A stretch of 27,421 nucleotides of DNA, taken from Planctomycetota bacterium (GTDB taxonomy: Bacteria; Planctomycetota; Planctomycetia; Pirellulales; Lacipirellulaceae). The notes under the pieces are model-generated. The model saw nothing but the letters and a program-made list of their open reading frames with translations, ran no database searches and was not told the origin of the DNA. Below are positions 15,649 to 24,473 of the stretch, piece after piece. The translations under genes were made by a program, and so were the position numbers. The first letter of the stretch is position 1. The number at the start of each line of letters is the position of its first letter. Where the stretch lies: contig JAADIN010000065.1 of the NCBI GenBank assembly GCA_013151315.1, forward strand, positions 1 to 27,421, given 5' to 3'.

Positions 15649-18009
15649 TTATTGCCCGTCCTCCAAAAAGGAAATGGTCCAGTTGGCGACGTTTTGGTAA
15701 AGCAACACGGGCGAGGAGATCACTCCTTGTAAAGTTTCGCGACGAGCAAAGAAATTTACCGTTTGCCAAAGTGGTACGACGGGCAGATCAAAAAACGCGA
15801 CCTCGTGGACATACTGCAAACGCGTACGAGCTTCCTTCCAGTTGCGAGACTGGTCGACCGCGGTGAGGGCAAGACTCATGGCGGGGCTACAGCTACCTAC
15901 GCGACCTGCCGGACCTAACAGCCGGCGTAAATCGACCAGCGGTTCCCAAAGAGGGAATTCGACATACTTGAGGTCATAGTCAAGGTCATGATCCACCGCT
16001 TGGGCGTCGAGATAGGGAGAAAGTTCGGTCAGTTGGATCGAAATTCCGATGGCGTCGAGTTGCCGTTTGATCGTTTGGCATGTGGTGCGAGCGAGCGCAT
16101 CAGGCGGATGGACCAACACAAGAGGTTTTACCGGAGGGGGTGAAGGATTCGAGTCGTCAGCCCCCTCAGTTGCCTTGGCTGTCTTGGCAAGGGTGGTGCG
16201 GGCGACGGTTGCCAATACGGCTGCGAGACGAGGTTCGTAGGGACGAGGTCTGATCGACCGCTTGTAGGCATAACCTAGCGGATCACTCGACGAAATACCG
16301 GCCGGCAGCGGGCCACTTAAGACTTGAAAACCTGCACGGTTGCTGCCGCCGAGGATAATGTCTTTGACGATTCGTTGTCGATCGATGCCATAACAGATCG
16401 CACGGCGAAACTCGCGGCGTCGCATCAATGGCTTCGAGTAGTTCGGCACGAGAACGTGAATCGTTGGGAGCCGGTAAGAGCCAACGACGATTCCGTCGGA
16501 TTGGCGCAGCCGGTCGAGTTGCCAAGGGGCGATTCGCTCGAGCACGTCGACTTCGCCACGTACCAAATCGGTGAGCGCCTTTTCCTCGCTGGCGTAGATT
16601 CGTTCGATGATTGACGGAGGGTGTGCCCTACCCGGCGAGGTGTCTGTTGTCGCGTTTGGCAAGTCGTACAAGAGCACGTCTTGGTTGGAAGGGTTCGAGA
16701 CAGGCAGATAAACTCCGACCAGAGCGTCGGTAGCGGCAAGGTTTTGCAGCGAGAGTTGGAGTAGTGTTTCGGGCCGAACATGAGGCCAACGCCACTGAAT
16801 CTGGAGATCGCGGCCATTGCTGATCGAGGCATTTTGCAGCAAGCTTGCCGTGTCTTCTCGATAGAAGGGGCTAGCCGAGTCGGTCGTCCGCATCAACTGC
16901 AAGGCGACCATTTCGGGATGAATGCCTGCTTGCTCGTTAAGTCGGATGCCGAAATGGAGTCCCGAGTCGTCGATGTCGAGCTCAGCCCAGCGGCAAGTGT
17001 AGATCCCGCCCTCACCGCCAAAATCGCTCAGTTCGACAAACTTGGGTTGAGTCAGCTTGGCGACGCGTGTCGCGGCGACGCTGGCGAGCTGCGTCGTCGA
17101 AGGTGCAAGGCCGTGTTGAGTCACTCCGACAATCACTTGCGGCGAACGGAGATTAATTTCATCCATCAGCCCTTTTGCGCCGGCGAGCGAAGGGAGAATG
17201 GCCAGCGCCCGACGAATGGCTTGTCGAGCTTTGTGGAAGTTGCCTTGTTCGACATGACCTCGAGACTCGACGAGATATTTCTCGGCCTTCGTTTGAAATT
17301 TTTTGCGCCAAGTGCCGATCGACTTGATCTGAAGCCGAGAAAAAGAGGCTTCCACCGAGTCGAGAAGGGTACGAGCGGCTCCGAAATCTTGGGACGCGAG
17401 ATGGCTGGAAATCAAACGATCGGTCACGGCCTGAACTGCGCCGGCGAGTCCTGAGTGATTTGGGTTCAAATCGTAAAGTGAAAGCAAGATAGTGAGTGAT
17501 TCGTCAAACCGCTTAGAAGAAAAAGCGCCAAGTGCATCGCGTTTCAGATACCGCTCGGTTACGGCCTGAAGGCCTTTTAGTTTTGGATAATGGTTGTGCA
17601 GAAATTCGAGGTATTTGTAGGCTTCGATGAAATCCTTTTGGGCCGTCAGATTCACGGCTTGGGCCAGCAATAGATGCTCATAGAGATCGACCTTTGCGAT
17701 TGCTTTCCATGGAACCGAGTACAGCACCGAGGGTTCACTCACACGTTTTAGTTCGAGCTTGCCCGCGGCAGGATACGGGGTGGGCAACTTGCGATCGGGA
17801 AAATCCAAGAGCAGCGTGTCGATGACCTCGCCTTGGTGAGACGCTTTGAGCGTGATGCGGTCGAAGGGCTGGAGATCGAGGAGGCGTGTTTCCTCGTCTT
17901 GAGCGGCAAGGCAGGATGTCTGGCCAAGAGCTACCGCGACGAAAAGGAAGCACAGCAGCTTCCTCCCGAGAGGCGGTAGACAACAGAAATTGGCGAATTG
18001 GGCAGACAT
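15649..18009 (-). CDS. Exported helical-repeat protein fused to family-5 solute-binding domain
   Basis: About 786 residues from the ATG at 18009; a longer frame from 18072 would put 21 residues before the signal peptide and run through repeat DNA. KLLCFLFVAVALGQTSCLAA is a signal peptide. Residues about 85-260 are TPR-like helices (DFIEAYKYLEFLHNHYP, FDESLTILLSLYDLNP, NFHKARQAIRRALAILP). From about 270 on, the sequence follows SBP_bac_5 (peptide/nickel ABC binding protein): ERIYASEEKALTDLVRGEVD, FRRAICYGIDRQRIVKDII and TIKRQLDAIGISIQLTEL. No ABC permease or ATPase gene is nearby, so classical import is unlikely to be its local role. The stop codon abuts the next gene's ATG. The fusion and the ExbBD context are unusual. 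Confidence 0.85.
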   Translation of the reverse strand: MSAQFANFCCLPPLGRKLLCFLFVAVALGQTSCLAAQDEETRLLDLQPFDRITLKASHQGEVIDTLLLDFPDRKLPTPYPAAGKLELKRVSEPSVLYSVPWKAIAKVDLYEHLLLAQAVNLTAQKDFIEAYKYLEFLHNHYPKLKGLQAVTERYLKRDALGAFSSKRFDESLTILLSLYDLNPNHSGLAGAVQAVTDRLISSHLASQDFGAARTLLDSVEASFSRLQIKSIGTWRKKFQTKAEKYLVESRGHVEQGNFHKARQAIRRALAILPSLAGAKGLMDEINLRSPQVIVGVTQHGLAPSTTQLASVAATRVAKLTQPKFVELSDFGGEGGIYTCRWAELDIDDSGLHFGIRLNEQAGIHPEMVALQLMRTTDSASPFYREDTASLLQNASISNGRDLQIQWRWPHVRPETLLQLSLQNLAATDALVGVYLPVSNPSNQDVLLYDLPNATTDTSPGRAHPPSIIERIYASEEKALTDLVRGEVDVLERIAPWQLDRLRQSDGIVVGSYRLPTIHVLVPNYSKPLMRRREFRRAICYGIDRQRIVKDIILGGSNRAGFQVLSGPLPAGISSSDPLGYAYKRSIRPRPYEPRLAAVLATVARTTLAKTAKATEGADDSNPSPPPVKPLVLVHPPDALARTTCQTIKRQLDAIGISIQLTELSPYLDAQAVDHDLDYDLKYVEFPLWEPLVDLRRLLGPAGRVGSCSPAMSLALTAVDQSRNWKEARTRLQYVHEVAFFDLPVVPLWQTVNFFARRETLQGVISSPVLLYQNVANWTISFLEDGQ

Positions 18010-18054
18010 GGTATTAATGATCAAATGTTCTTTGTTTGGTGCCAATATTTTTAA

Positions 18055-18215
18055 TAGCCACGGATGAAACACGGATTGAACACAGACAACTAAATTAAAA
18101 AAACGGTGCGAGCTTTTTTTCGTAACCGTTCACGGTCGAGCTGTTTTGAACCGTGAACGCTTACTTTTCTTCTTTCCTTTTCATCTGTGTTTCATCCGTG
18201 TTCAATCCGTGGCTA
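18055..18215. repeat. Inverted-repeat element inside the operon, with central hairpin
   Basis: The arms are 18055-18090 (TAGCCACGGATGAAACACGG...) and 18181-18215, reading inward from each end as iterated ACACGGAT/ACACAGA units. At 18127-18159 a second, perfect hairpin occurs: CGTTCACGGT and ACCGTGAACG around 13 bp. The element fills most of the 241-bp gap between the propeller gene and the solute-binding gene. It is the only long gap in the operon, so it may cause partial termination or RNA processing. Confidence 0.7.
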
Positions 18216-18250
18216 ACTATCTGTTGTTCCGGCTAGTTGGCTGGAGTTCT

Positions 18251-21200
18251 CTACGGACGTTCGACGACCAGCAGGGTGCCGTCGTAGGAGGATAAAACGA
18301 GTCGGTTACCGAAGGGAACAGGGCCGGCAACTACGGGATGGTCTAGCGCAACGTGGTTGGCTTCGGTTCCGTCGCTCAGGTCGAGCCGGGATATTCCGCC
18401 CTCTTGCCATAAGAGCAGCACCGCACCGCTATCGTCCAAGGGAGTTCCCGCGGGTCGGCCGTGCGCTAATGGCTGCCGCCACGAAATTTGAGCTTGCTCG
18501 TCGAGGCAAACCAGCTCGTTGGAGTCGGTCGCGAAAAGAACACGATTACCAACGGAAAAGGGGCCCCACTCGATTTGCGAACCAAGGTCAATGGGTTCAC
18601 TTGCTTCGAGCGACGGGAGTTGAAAGTGGGCGAGACGACCATCGGCGGTCCCCGCGCAAACCAAGTTGCCGACCACAGCAAGGCGCGTGTTCAGTGGAGA
18701 CGCTCCGACCTCGGCCTCCGCTTCGGCTGCGAGGTGGGGTTTGGGTTCAGTCCGTTGGGCAATCAGATAAATTTTTTCGACCCCATCGCTCAACACGAGC
18801 CGCGAAGTCTCGCCAGAACCGAAGACCGCTGGGGTTAACCAGTCGTACTTCGCGCCAGGAGCCAGTGGAGGTTGAAATGGACTGCCGAGTTGTTTTCCGT
18901 CTTCGCTACCAAACAAAAAGACTTGGCCCACTTGCGTAGGAACAACAAAACCATCTCGCCATAGAATGGGCGCGGTACTCGCTGGCCCAGCAAGTGAAAT
19001 CGCCCGCAACTGACCTTTCGATGAGGCAGGGCGAAAATGGAGCAGCGTCTTGGTGCCGACCGAAGCAATCGCGAGGCGTCCTTTTCCCAAGTCGGCGTTT
19101 TCGGTGAGCGGCCGGATGGCTCTGCTGCTCTTGGACAAGCGGGTTGCTTGATCTTGCACTCGCCGGCTTATCGATTGACGGTCGAGCACGTAGGTCGCTC
19201 CCGACGCCGTGGCAGCGATGATCCGTTTGCCCTCGGCATCGATGGCGGGGGCTCCGGCCGGCGGTACTGCCAACTCGGTTTCCCAAAGTGCTTTGCCTGC
19301 TGCCGGTTCCATCGCCGCCACGATAGCGCCTGCCCTGTCGGCAGGCCGTCGCACATGCACGAGCAGCTTTCCCACGCTTTGCAAGGGATGATCAAAAGTA
19401 TCTCCCAGGTAATCCTGATCCAGGTTGCGAATGGGAAGACGATTGCCAGTAGGAAGTATCTCGAGTTTGTTGAGTCGCATGCCGGCAGCCCAAATATGGC
19501 CTTCATGAAGCTGACCGAAACGAGCCGTGGGAGGGCCACTCTCCGGATCGCGGCTGGCCAATAGCGTAAGAGCTTGGTCACCCGTTTCGGCACCGACCTC
19601 GTAAACCGAAATTTGGCCGCTGGTGGTTAGCGTCACAAGCCGCCGACCGGCGACAAGTAGCCGTGTATTGATCAAACCGTTTTGCCGGCGCGTGGTCGTG
19701 ATTTCCGTGGGCAAACCGTCCCGATCGGCAGCCATCACCTGAAGTTGACTCGTGGCAATCCCCGTGTTGACGGCCGCAACCACTTTGTTCAGGACTGCTG
19801 CAACAGGAGTAGAAACCCCGCCTTGTTCGTGCCCCAAATAAAAGACTCCCTGGCAAGAAAAGTCTTTTGCCGAAAGAGTAAAAAGACTCGAATGGCCACC
19901 AAGAAGGTAAATGCGAGTTCCTCGCTTGTTGACCGTCGGAGGCACGGGTAACGATTGGCTGAATTGAACGTATCCGCTGAAATTGCCCGAGGCGGCTTCG
20001 ACCACATGGAGCTTGCCCGACGATTCGACCACGAGTAGCTGCTCTCCGGCAATGGTGGGCCGGAGAATCGGGCCCTTAAATGCAAGTCGCCAAACGAGCT
20101 CGCCCGTGCTGCCATGGAGTCGCAACAGTTCGTGATGCGTCGCGTCGACGACCAACACATCGCCGCCGGGTAGCGCGAGTGGCGTCGACTCGGCATCGAA
20201 GCCGACGAATTTTCGCCATAACAGTGCGCCGTCTTCGGCATGAATACCGTAAACAGCTCCATCGACACGCACAGCAAGGGTTCCCTCGACTCCGGTAGCC
20301 GGTTTGCCACGTTTTTCAGCAAGAGTGAGGGTTGCAACCACCTTGCTGGGACGAGGCAAGGTCTCGGCCGACTTGGTCTCGGCGACGAATTTCACTTCAA
20401 GTTTTTCTGCCGCCGAAATTTCTTTGACTTTGGCAGCCAGAACTTCGTTGTGGAGTAGCCCTGGGGCCGCTTCAAGCAGTTTTCGGTGAATGGAGTAGGC
20501 CGTGGCGGTATCTTGGCTGTCGAGGGCGACTTGGATTTCGACAAGCGAAGTTCCCAATCGTTTTTTCTGTTCTTGCCCGCGCTCGACTCGCAAAACGGTC
20601 TGGCCGATTTCTTCGAGCACCGTTTCGTTGCGAAATTTTTTGAGGATGTACTTGGTATTGGCACAGAGTGCCAAGGCAATTTTGGTTTGTTCGAGGAGTG
20701 GGGTGACGGTCTCGGCCTCGTTGGCTTGCTCTGCCTGATTTGCAAGCCCTTGGGCGATCTTGGGAAGCAGTGACGCGAGGTCTCGCTGGGCAGACGGAAA
20801 ATCGGGTTCGTCCTCCAACTCCTCCAGCACACGTTGTGCGGTCTCGAGCGCCTCGCTATACCGCGAATCACTGCTGGTTGCCTTCCAGAGTTGAGCCATT
20901 CCTAATCTCACCTTGGCAGCGCTGATTTGAGCATGTCGGGGAAAGTTTTCGACGAACTTTTCGTATTGGCTAATCGCTTGCGTGTAGGAGCCGCCATCAA
21001 AATATTCGCTTGCTTCGCCGAGAACTTCTTCGGCATTTTCGCGGTTAAGCAAAACGAAGAAAATCACGCCTACGACCAGGAGCACGACAAGCCCTCCTCC
21101 GCCAAGCAGAATGAGTGGCGAGTCCCACTCGTTTTTCTTTTTCTGTTTCTTTTTACTTTTTTTGCCAGCCCCCTCCCCTTCTGTTGATGCGGCTTCGAGC

Positions 21201-21637
21201 GAGTCGGACTCTGCCGACAACTCGCTGAGTGAAGAAGTTCCAACCGCCGAAATCGAATCGGAAACAAAATCCCCCAGGTCGTCCTGCTCTGTCGCCTCCT
21301 CTACAGGCTCCGCATTAACCGGCTCGACTGGAGCCAAGGTAGGTATTTCTTCTTTGGCAGCGGGCTTCTTCCGAGGTTTTTCTTCTGCGGAAATTTTGGG
21401 CATCGGCACCATGCCGAGAATGCTCGACTCGGCATGGTCGGTGACGGTGAGCGTCGTCTCTAAAAGTTGCTTGGCCTGCCGGCGCGTGATCAGCTCTCGC
21501 TTGACGAGAAATTTCAGTACCGATTTGGACGTGATCCGGTGCTGGCCTCGCTGAACTTTCTCACGAATACTATCAACAACAGTTGACGGCACGAGCTCGC
21601 GCTGCTCCAGAACATCAAGAAAGTCTTCAGTTTTCAT
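18251..21637 (-). CDS. Membrane-anchored TPR and PQQ-type beta-propeller protein
   Basis: A 1128-residue protein. Residues 1-62 (LKFLVKRELITRRQAKQLLE) resemble the N-terminal region of planctomycete kinases, including the one at 12846, but no kinase domain follows. A low-complexity acidic/Ser-rich linker (85-158) and a Lys-rich run (159-168) precede one membrane helix (PLILLGGGGLVVLLVVGVIF, 174-193), giving N-in/C-out topology. After it come TPR-like helices (SYTQAISQYEKFVENFP, about 208-275). From about 450 on there is a PQQ-like beta-propeller (YGIHAEDGALLWRKFVG, HELLRLHGSTGELVWRL, HVVEAASGNF and later blades). Such propellers bind partners or ligands; no catalytic residues of quinoprotein dehydrogenases are evident. 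It lies between the second ExbD gene and the solute-binding gene. Confidence 0.88.
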   Translation of the reverse strand: MKTEDFLDVLEQRELVPSTVVDSIREKVQRGQHRITSKSVLKFLVKRELITRRQAKQLLETTLTVTDHAESSILGMVPMPKISAEEKPRKKPAAKEEIPTLAPVEPVNAEPVEEATEQDDLGDFVSDSISAVGTSSLSELSAESDSLEAASTEGEGAGKKSKKKQKKKNEWDSPLILLGGGGLVVLLVVGVIFFVLLNRENAEEVLGEASEYFDGGSYTQAISQYEKFVENFPRHAQISAAKVRLGMAQLWKATSSDSRYSEALETAQRVLEELEDEPDFPSAQRDLASLLPKIAQGLANQAEQANEAETVTPLLEQTKIALALCANTKYILKKFRNETVLEEIGQTVLRVERGQEQKKRLGTSLVEIQVALDSQDTATAYSIHRKLLEAAPGLLHNEVLAAKVKEISAAEKLEVKFVAETKSAETLPRPSKVVATLTLAEKRGKPATGVEGTLAVRVDGAVYGIHAEDGALLWRKFVGFDAESTPLALPGGDVLVVDATHHELLRLHGSTGELVWRLAFKGPILRPTIAGEQLLVVESSGKLHVVEAASGNFSGYVQFSQSLPVPPTVNKRGTRIYLLGGHSSLFTLSAKDFSCQGVFYLGHEQGGVSTPVAAVLNKVVAAVNTGIATSQLQVMAADRDGLPTEITTTRRQNGLINTRLLVAGRRLVTLTTSGQISVYEVGAETGDQALTLLASRDPESGPPTARFGQLHEGHIWAAGMRLNKLEILPTGNRLPIRNLDQDYLGDTFDHPLQSVGKLLVHVRRPADRAGAIVAAMEPAAGKALWETELAVPPAGAPAIDAEGKRIIAATASGATYVLDRQSISRRVQDQATRLSKSSRAIRPLTENADLGKGRLAIASVGTKTLLHFRPASSKGQLRAISLAGPASTAPILWRDGFVVPTQVGQVFLFGSEDGKQLGSPFQPPLAPGAKYDWLTPAVFGSGETSRLVLSDGVEKIYLIAQRTEPKPHLAAEAEAEVGASPLNTRLAVVGNLVCAGTADGRLAHFQLPSLEASEPIDLGSQIEWGPFSVGNRVLFATDSNELVCLDEQAQISWRQPLAHGRPAGTPLDDSGAVLLLWQEGGISRLDLSDGTEANHVALDHPVVAGPVPFGNRLVLSSYDGTLLVVERP

Positions 21638-21714
21638 TTTCTGTGACTCAAGTTTTACAGAGGGGTTGGCACTTTGTCGTGCTCGTTGTGTCGTCGCGGT
21701 TCTTTATTTAGCGG

Positions 21715-22209
21715 CTACAAATCGAGGTCGCCATCTTCGTAGTTCATCAGGCGAATCTCTTCCATGCCTACGCCAGAGCCTGCGTCGAGCGCCGCGACGA
21801 CAAACTCGTGCCGCGAATCGCCGTTGGCCTGGACGAGCAACTTGGCAGGACCCTCGTGCTCGTCTTCACGGGCTTCGCGTAATTTAACGATCAAATCTTG
21901 CTTGCTGACGACTTTTTGCTCCGCTTCCCAGCGGGGGGCTCCAATCCAAAATATGTTGTCGCCATCGATGCGGATGACGATCGAATCTTTCTCCAGGTCG
22001 TCGACCGTCTGCGCGGCTGCCGCTTCCTCGCCGACCGGCGGCACCTCGATCGATTTCTGCAGCGCAAATGCGGCGGTGATCATAAAGAAGATCAGCAGCA
22101 GAAACGTCACATCGACCATCGGCGTCATGTCGAGTTCGCCTTCATCGCGAGCGCCTAGTCGATCAGAGCTCTGATCTTTGCGAAGCAGGTTGTCGATATT
22201 ATTGCTCAT
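21715..22209 (-). CDS. exbD: ExbD/TolR-family transporter subunit (second copy)
   Basis: This 164-residue protein has the ExbD/TolR plan: a short cytoplasmic N-terminus, one membrane helix beginning LDMTPMVDVTFLLLIFFMIT, and a periplasmic domain. The Asp in MVDVTF is the proton-translocating residue essential in ExbD and TolR. The periplasmic part is acidic (DDLEKDSIVIRIDGDN; C-terminus NYEDGDLDL). It follows the other exbD gene by 25 bp and differs from it strongly outside the membrane helix, so the two are unlikely to be recent duplicates; the stator may contain two different D subunits. The likely partner is the ExbB at 22781. Confidence 0.95.
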   Translation of the reverse strand: MSNNIDNLLRKDQSSDRLGARDEGELDMTPMVDVTFLLLIFFMITAAFALQKSIEVPPVGEEAAAAQTVDDLEKDSIVIRIDGDNIFWIGAPRWEAEQKVVSKQDLIVKLREAREDEHEGPAKLLVQANGDSRHEFVVAALDAGSGVGMEEIRLMNYEDGDLDL

Positions 22210-22234
22210 GAAAAAATAGTACTCTTTCGCAGTG

Positions 22235-22723
22235 CTAATCAGACTCCAAGACCGCTAAATGGATTTTGGTTCCTTCGACGGCGGAAACCGCCTTGATGAC
22301 TCGGGAGACTTCACGCGAGGCGACGTTTCGATCGGCCTTGATCAGGACATCCTCCTTGCCCTCTTCTCGACGGCCTTCTTCGACTGCTAAACGGATCATT
22401 TCCTTCTGTTGATCCAGGTCCTCAGGCAAACGCTCGGACTCCACTTTTCCGTCGGCCAGATAAACCGGGGCTGAATCAACTCCTTCGTCGCTGAGAGTAA
22501 TGATGATGGAATCTCTTTCGCCAACTCCCTTGCCGTGGCGTGCCGAGGGGAGTTCGATTGCCGATTGTTGGTCAGGGGTTGAGCAGACGAGGAAGAAAAT
22601 CAGCAGTAAAAAGGTAATATCGATCATCGGCGTGATGTCCATCTCAACATCCTCGCGCAGAGTCCGCTTGCGCATCAAGGGTGCTGCGGAGCTGCGGTCG
22701 GGTTCTAAAGCAAGAAGTGCCAT
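22235..22723 (-). CDS. exbD: ExbD/TolR-family transporter subunit (first copy)
   Basis: This 162-residue ExbD/TolR protein has its membrane helix at about residues 30-47 (MDITPMIDITFLLLIFFLV) with the essential Asp in MIDITF. The periplasmic domain contains IELPSARHGKG and VLIKADRNVASREVSRVIKA, the latter resembling the conserved ExbD stretch that reads VxIxADxxxxYxxVxxVxD. ExbD works with ExbB to couple proton flow to a TonB- or Tol-like transducer. It is encoded 57 bp after exbB and 25 bp before the second exbD. Confidence 0.95.
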   Translation of the reverse strand: MALLALEPDRSSAAPLMRKRTLREDVEMDITPMIDITFLLLIFFLVCSTPDQQSAIELPSARHGKGVGERDSIIITLSDEGVDSAPVYLADGKVESERLPEDLDQQKEMIRLAVEEGRREEGKEDVLIKADRNVASREVSRVIKAVSAVEGTKIHLAVLESD

Positions 22724-22780
22724 CGTCTTTAAGCCTGTCTTATAATTTCATTTCCGTTGTTTCGTCGTGGTTAGTAACAC

Positions 22781-23413
22781 CTAGGAGCCAGGAATGACGG
22801 TCTTGAGACTCTCGAACAAGCGTCGCAATCCGAGGCCAATGAGATCTTCGGTTTTGCTCAATCGAATGTTGATACTGGCAACACACAGTACGAGCGGGAC
22901 GGCAATGGCGAGGCCACATGCAGTGGTAATGAGCGCGAACTGAATGTCCTCGGCCATCTGGATCGTATCGACTTTGTCGCCGCTGCTGAGATTCGAAAAC
23001 GCCCCCATCATGCCGGTGACGGTGCCAAGCAGACCGATCATCGGCGCGCTTTTGATTACCGTGTTGACCCAACTGAGGCGATGGTCGATGTCGTTAAGCA
23101 CATCCTGTTGAAAGCGTTCGACGACTTGCGTCTGAAGCTTTTCGTATCCTGCTTCCCGATGGCTGATCGCATAGAGGGTCAACTGGGACATTGCCCGACG
23201 ATCGTCTTCGCAGAGTTCCATGGCTGCATTGAAGTTTTTAGCAGCCAAAGTTTCCTTGATCTCGTCGAGAAACTCGTCTTGTTCTTCTTCATTGGTAAAC
23301 CGAACCTGAGCCACACGTCGCCAAACCATGATGACGCAAAAGGCTCCCCAAAGCGCGAGCCCTGCTAGGAGTGCGTAAATCGCATAACCGGTGGCTAAAA
23401 ATAAAAGTTCCAT
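22781..23413 (-). CDS. exbB: MotA/TolQ/ExbB proton channel protein
   Basis: This 210-residue protein has three membrane helices: about 8-30, and two near the C-terminal half. The family signature is SAPMIGLLGTVTGMMGAFS followed by AEDIQFALITTACGLAIAVP, which line the proton path in ExbB/TolQ. The large loop between helix 1 and helix 2 (EEQDEFLDEIKETLAAKNF...) is cytoplasmic, as in ExbB. The C-terminus is short. It forms the pentameric motor with ExbD. Gaps to its neighbours are 44 bp upstream and 57 bp downstream, consistent with one transcript. Which process it energises is not shown by its own sequence. Confidence 0.97.
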   Translation of the reverse strand: MELLFLATGYAIYALLAGLALWGAFCVIMVWRRVAQVRFTNEEEQDEFLDEIKETLAAKNFNAAMELCEDDRRAMSQLTLYAISHREAGYEKLQTQVVERFQQDVLNDIDHRLSWVNTVIKSAPMIGLLGTVTGMMGAFSNLSSGDKVDTIQMAEDIQFALITTACGLAIAVPLVLCVASINIRLSKTEDLIGLGLRRLFESLKTVIPGS

Positions 23414-23457
23414 TGTCGTTGAGGGTTGGGGGTAGAGGGTTGAGAAACTTGCGCCTT

Positions 23458-24339
23458 CTAAAAATACTTTTGATCAATGACTTCAAACGAAAAAATTCCG
23501 CCGTTGCGTATGACGGTAAACACGGTCTCACGGATGTCGTTCGCACTGCGACCCTCGGCGTGCTTTTGCTCGATCGTCCAAAGGAGGCTTTCTACCTCGA
23601 ACGGATAGAACAAGAGTACGATGGACCCATGGCGGGCAATGTCGGCTTTTCGGGCTAGCTGATTGGTCAGGGCGGGCATGGGGCCATCGGCGGCGGAAGT
23701 ATAACCTCGTGTTTCTTTGGTCGGTTCCGCAGCACGTTGCTTCGGATTACCACTACTTACCTCAAAGGCGTAGTGGATCAAGTTGTCGCGGCCGATCACT
23801 CCGATTTCGATCTTATGAAAATCGAGCCAACGGGCAAACTCTCCCGAGGATTCTGGCTCGAAACGCAACTTCCAACGCTCCCAACGCGGCACGCGTTCGA
23901 CGACGCCATCGCCCCCAGGGCCTGCCATCCGTGCATCGCCCAGCCCTTTTCCTTTGCCTGCGATGTCTTCGGCTTCGAGGGTCTCATCGGAAAGCAAGGC
24001 TTGGCTGATCGAAGCGGCGCTGGTCAGCGCGTCGAGGGTGTCTTGCAGTTGCGGCTCGGCAAGATCGGGGGCATCTTCTGCCCCAGGCGGATCGGGTTCG
24101 GTGGCAAAACCTTGGTTGGCGTTGGCCGAAGTGGCTTCGACCGGGACGACCGGGATCGGCACGATGGTGGGAAAAGTTCGATTGGCAAAGAAAATCACCA
24201 ACAGGCAAAAAACCGTCAGCCCGACCATCACCAACAGCGCGATCAGCAACGTCGAAGTGCGATCGTACGAGTTGACGGTCAACTTGTACTCGCGCTTAGG
24301 CGATGCTTGCGGTGGTGTTGTCGAAGGAGCTGCTGGCAT
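23458..24339 (-). CDS. TonB-shaped single-pass protein beside exbB
   Basis: No named family is recognised. The 293-residue protein has a cytoplasmic N-terminus of about 28 residues, one membrane helix (TLLIALLVMVGLTVFCLLVI), and a Pro/Glu-rich linker (FPTIVPIPVVPVEA, then EPDPPGAEDAPDLAEPQ). A Gly-rich stretch (AGKGKGLGDARMAGPGG) follows, then a C-terminal domain (RWERWKLRFEP; FARWLDFHKIEIGVIG; SIVLLFYPFEVESLLW). This order is that of TonB and TolA, the transducers energised by ExbBD/TolQR, and the gene lies directly upstream of exbB. The TonB membrane-helix histidine is absent and I see no sequence similarity to the TonB C-terminal domain, so the comparison is architectural only. Confidence 0.75.
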   Translation of the reverse strand: MPAAPSTTPPQASPKREYKLTVNSYDRTSTLLIALLVMVGLTVFCLLVIFFANRTFPTIVPIPVVPVEATSANANQGFATEPDPPGAEDAPDLAEPQLQDTLDALTSAASISQALLSDETLEAEDIAGKGKGLGDARMAGPGGDGVVERVPRWERWKLRFEPESSGEFARWLDFHKIEIGVIGRDNLIHYAFEVSSGNPKQRAAEPTKETRGYTSAADGPMPALTNQLARKADIARHGSIVLLFYPFEVESLLWTIEQKHAEGRSANDIRETVFTVIRNGGIFSFEVIDQKYF

Positions 24340-24473
24340 GGGGGAATCTGGAGGCTGGGGATTCTCAGGTGAGGACCGTTCGATAAATAAATAACTGTCT
24401 GATTCGTGGAGTAGTGAAAAAATTTGTCAATAGTTATCTGTCAATAGTCATTTTTCATTTTGAGTTACTTGCC

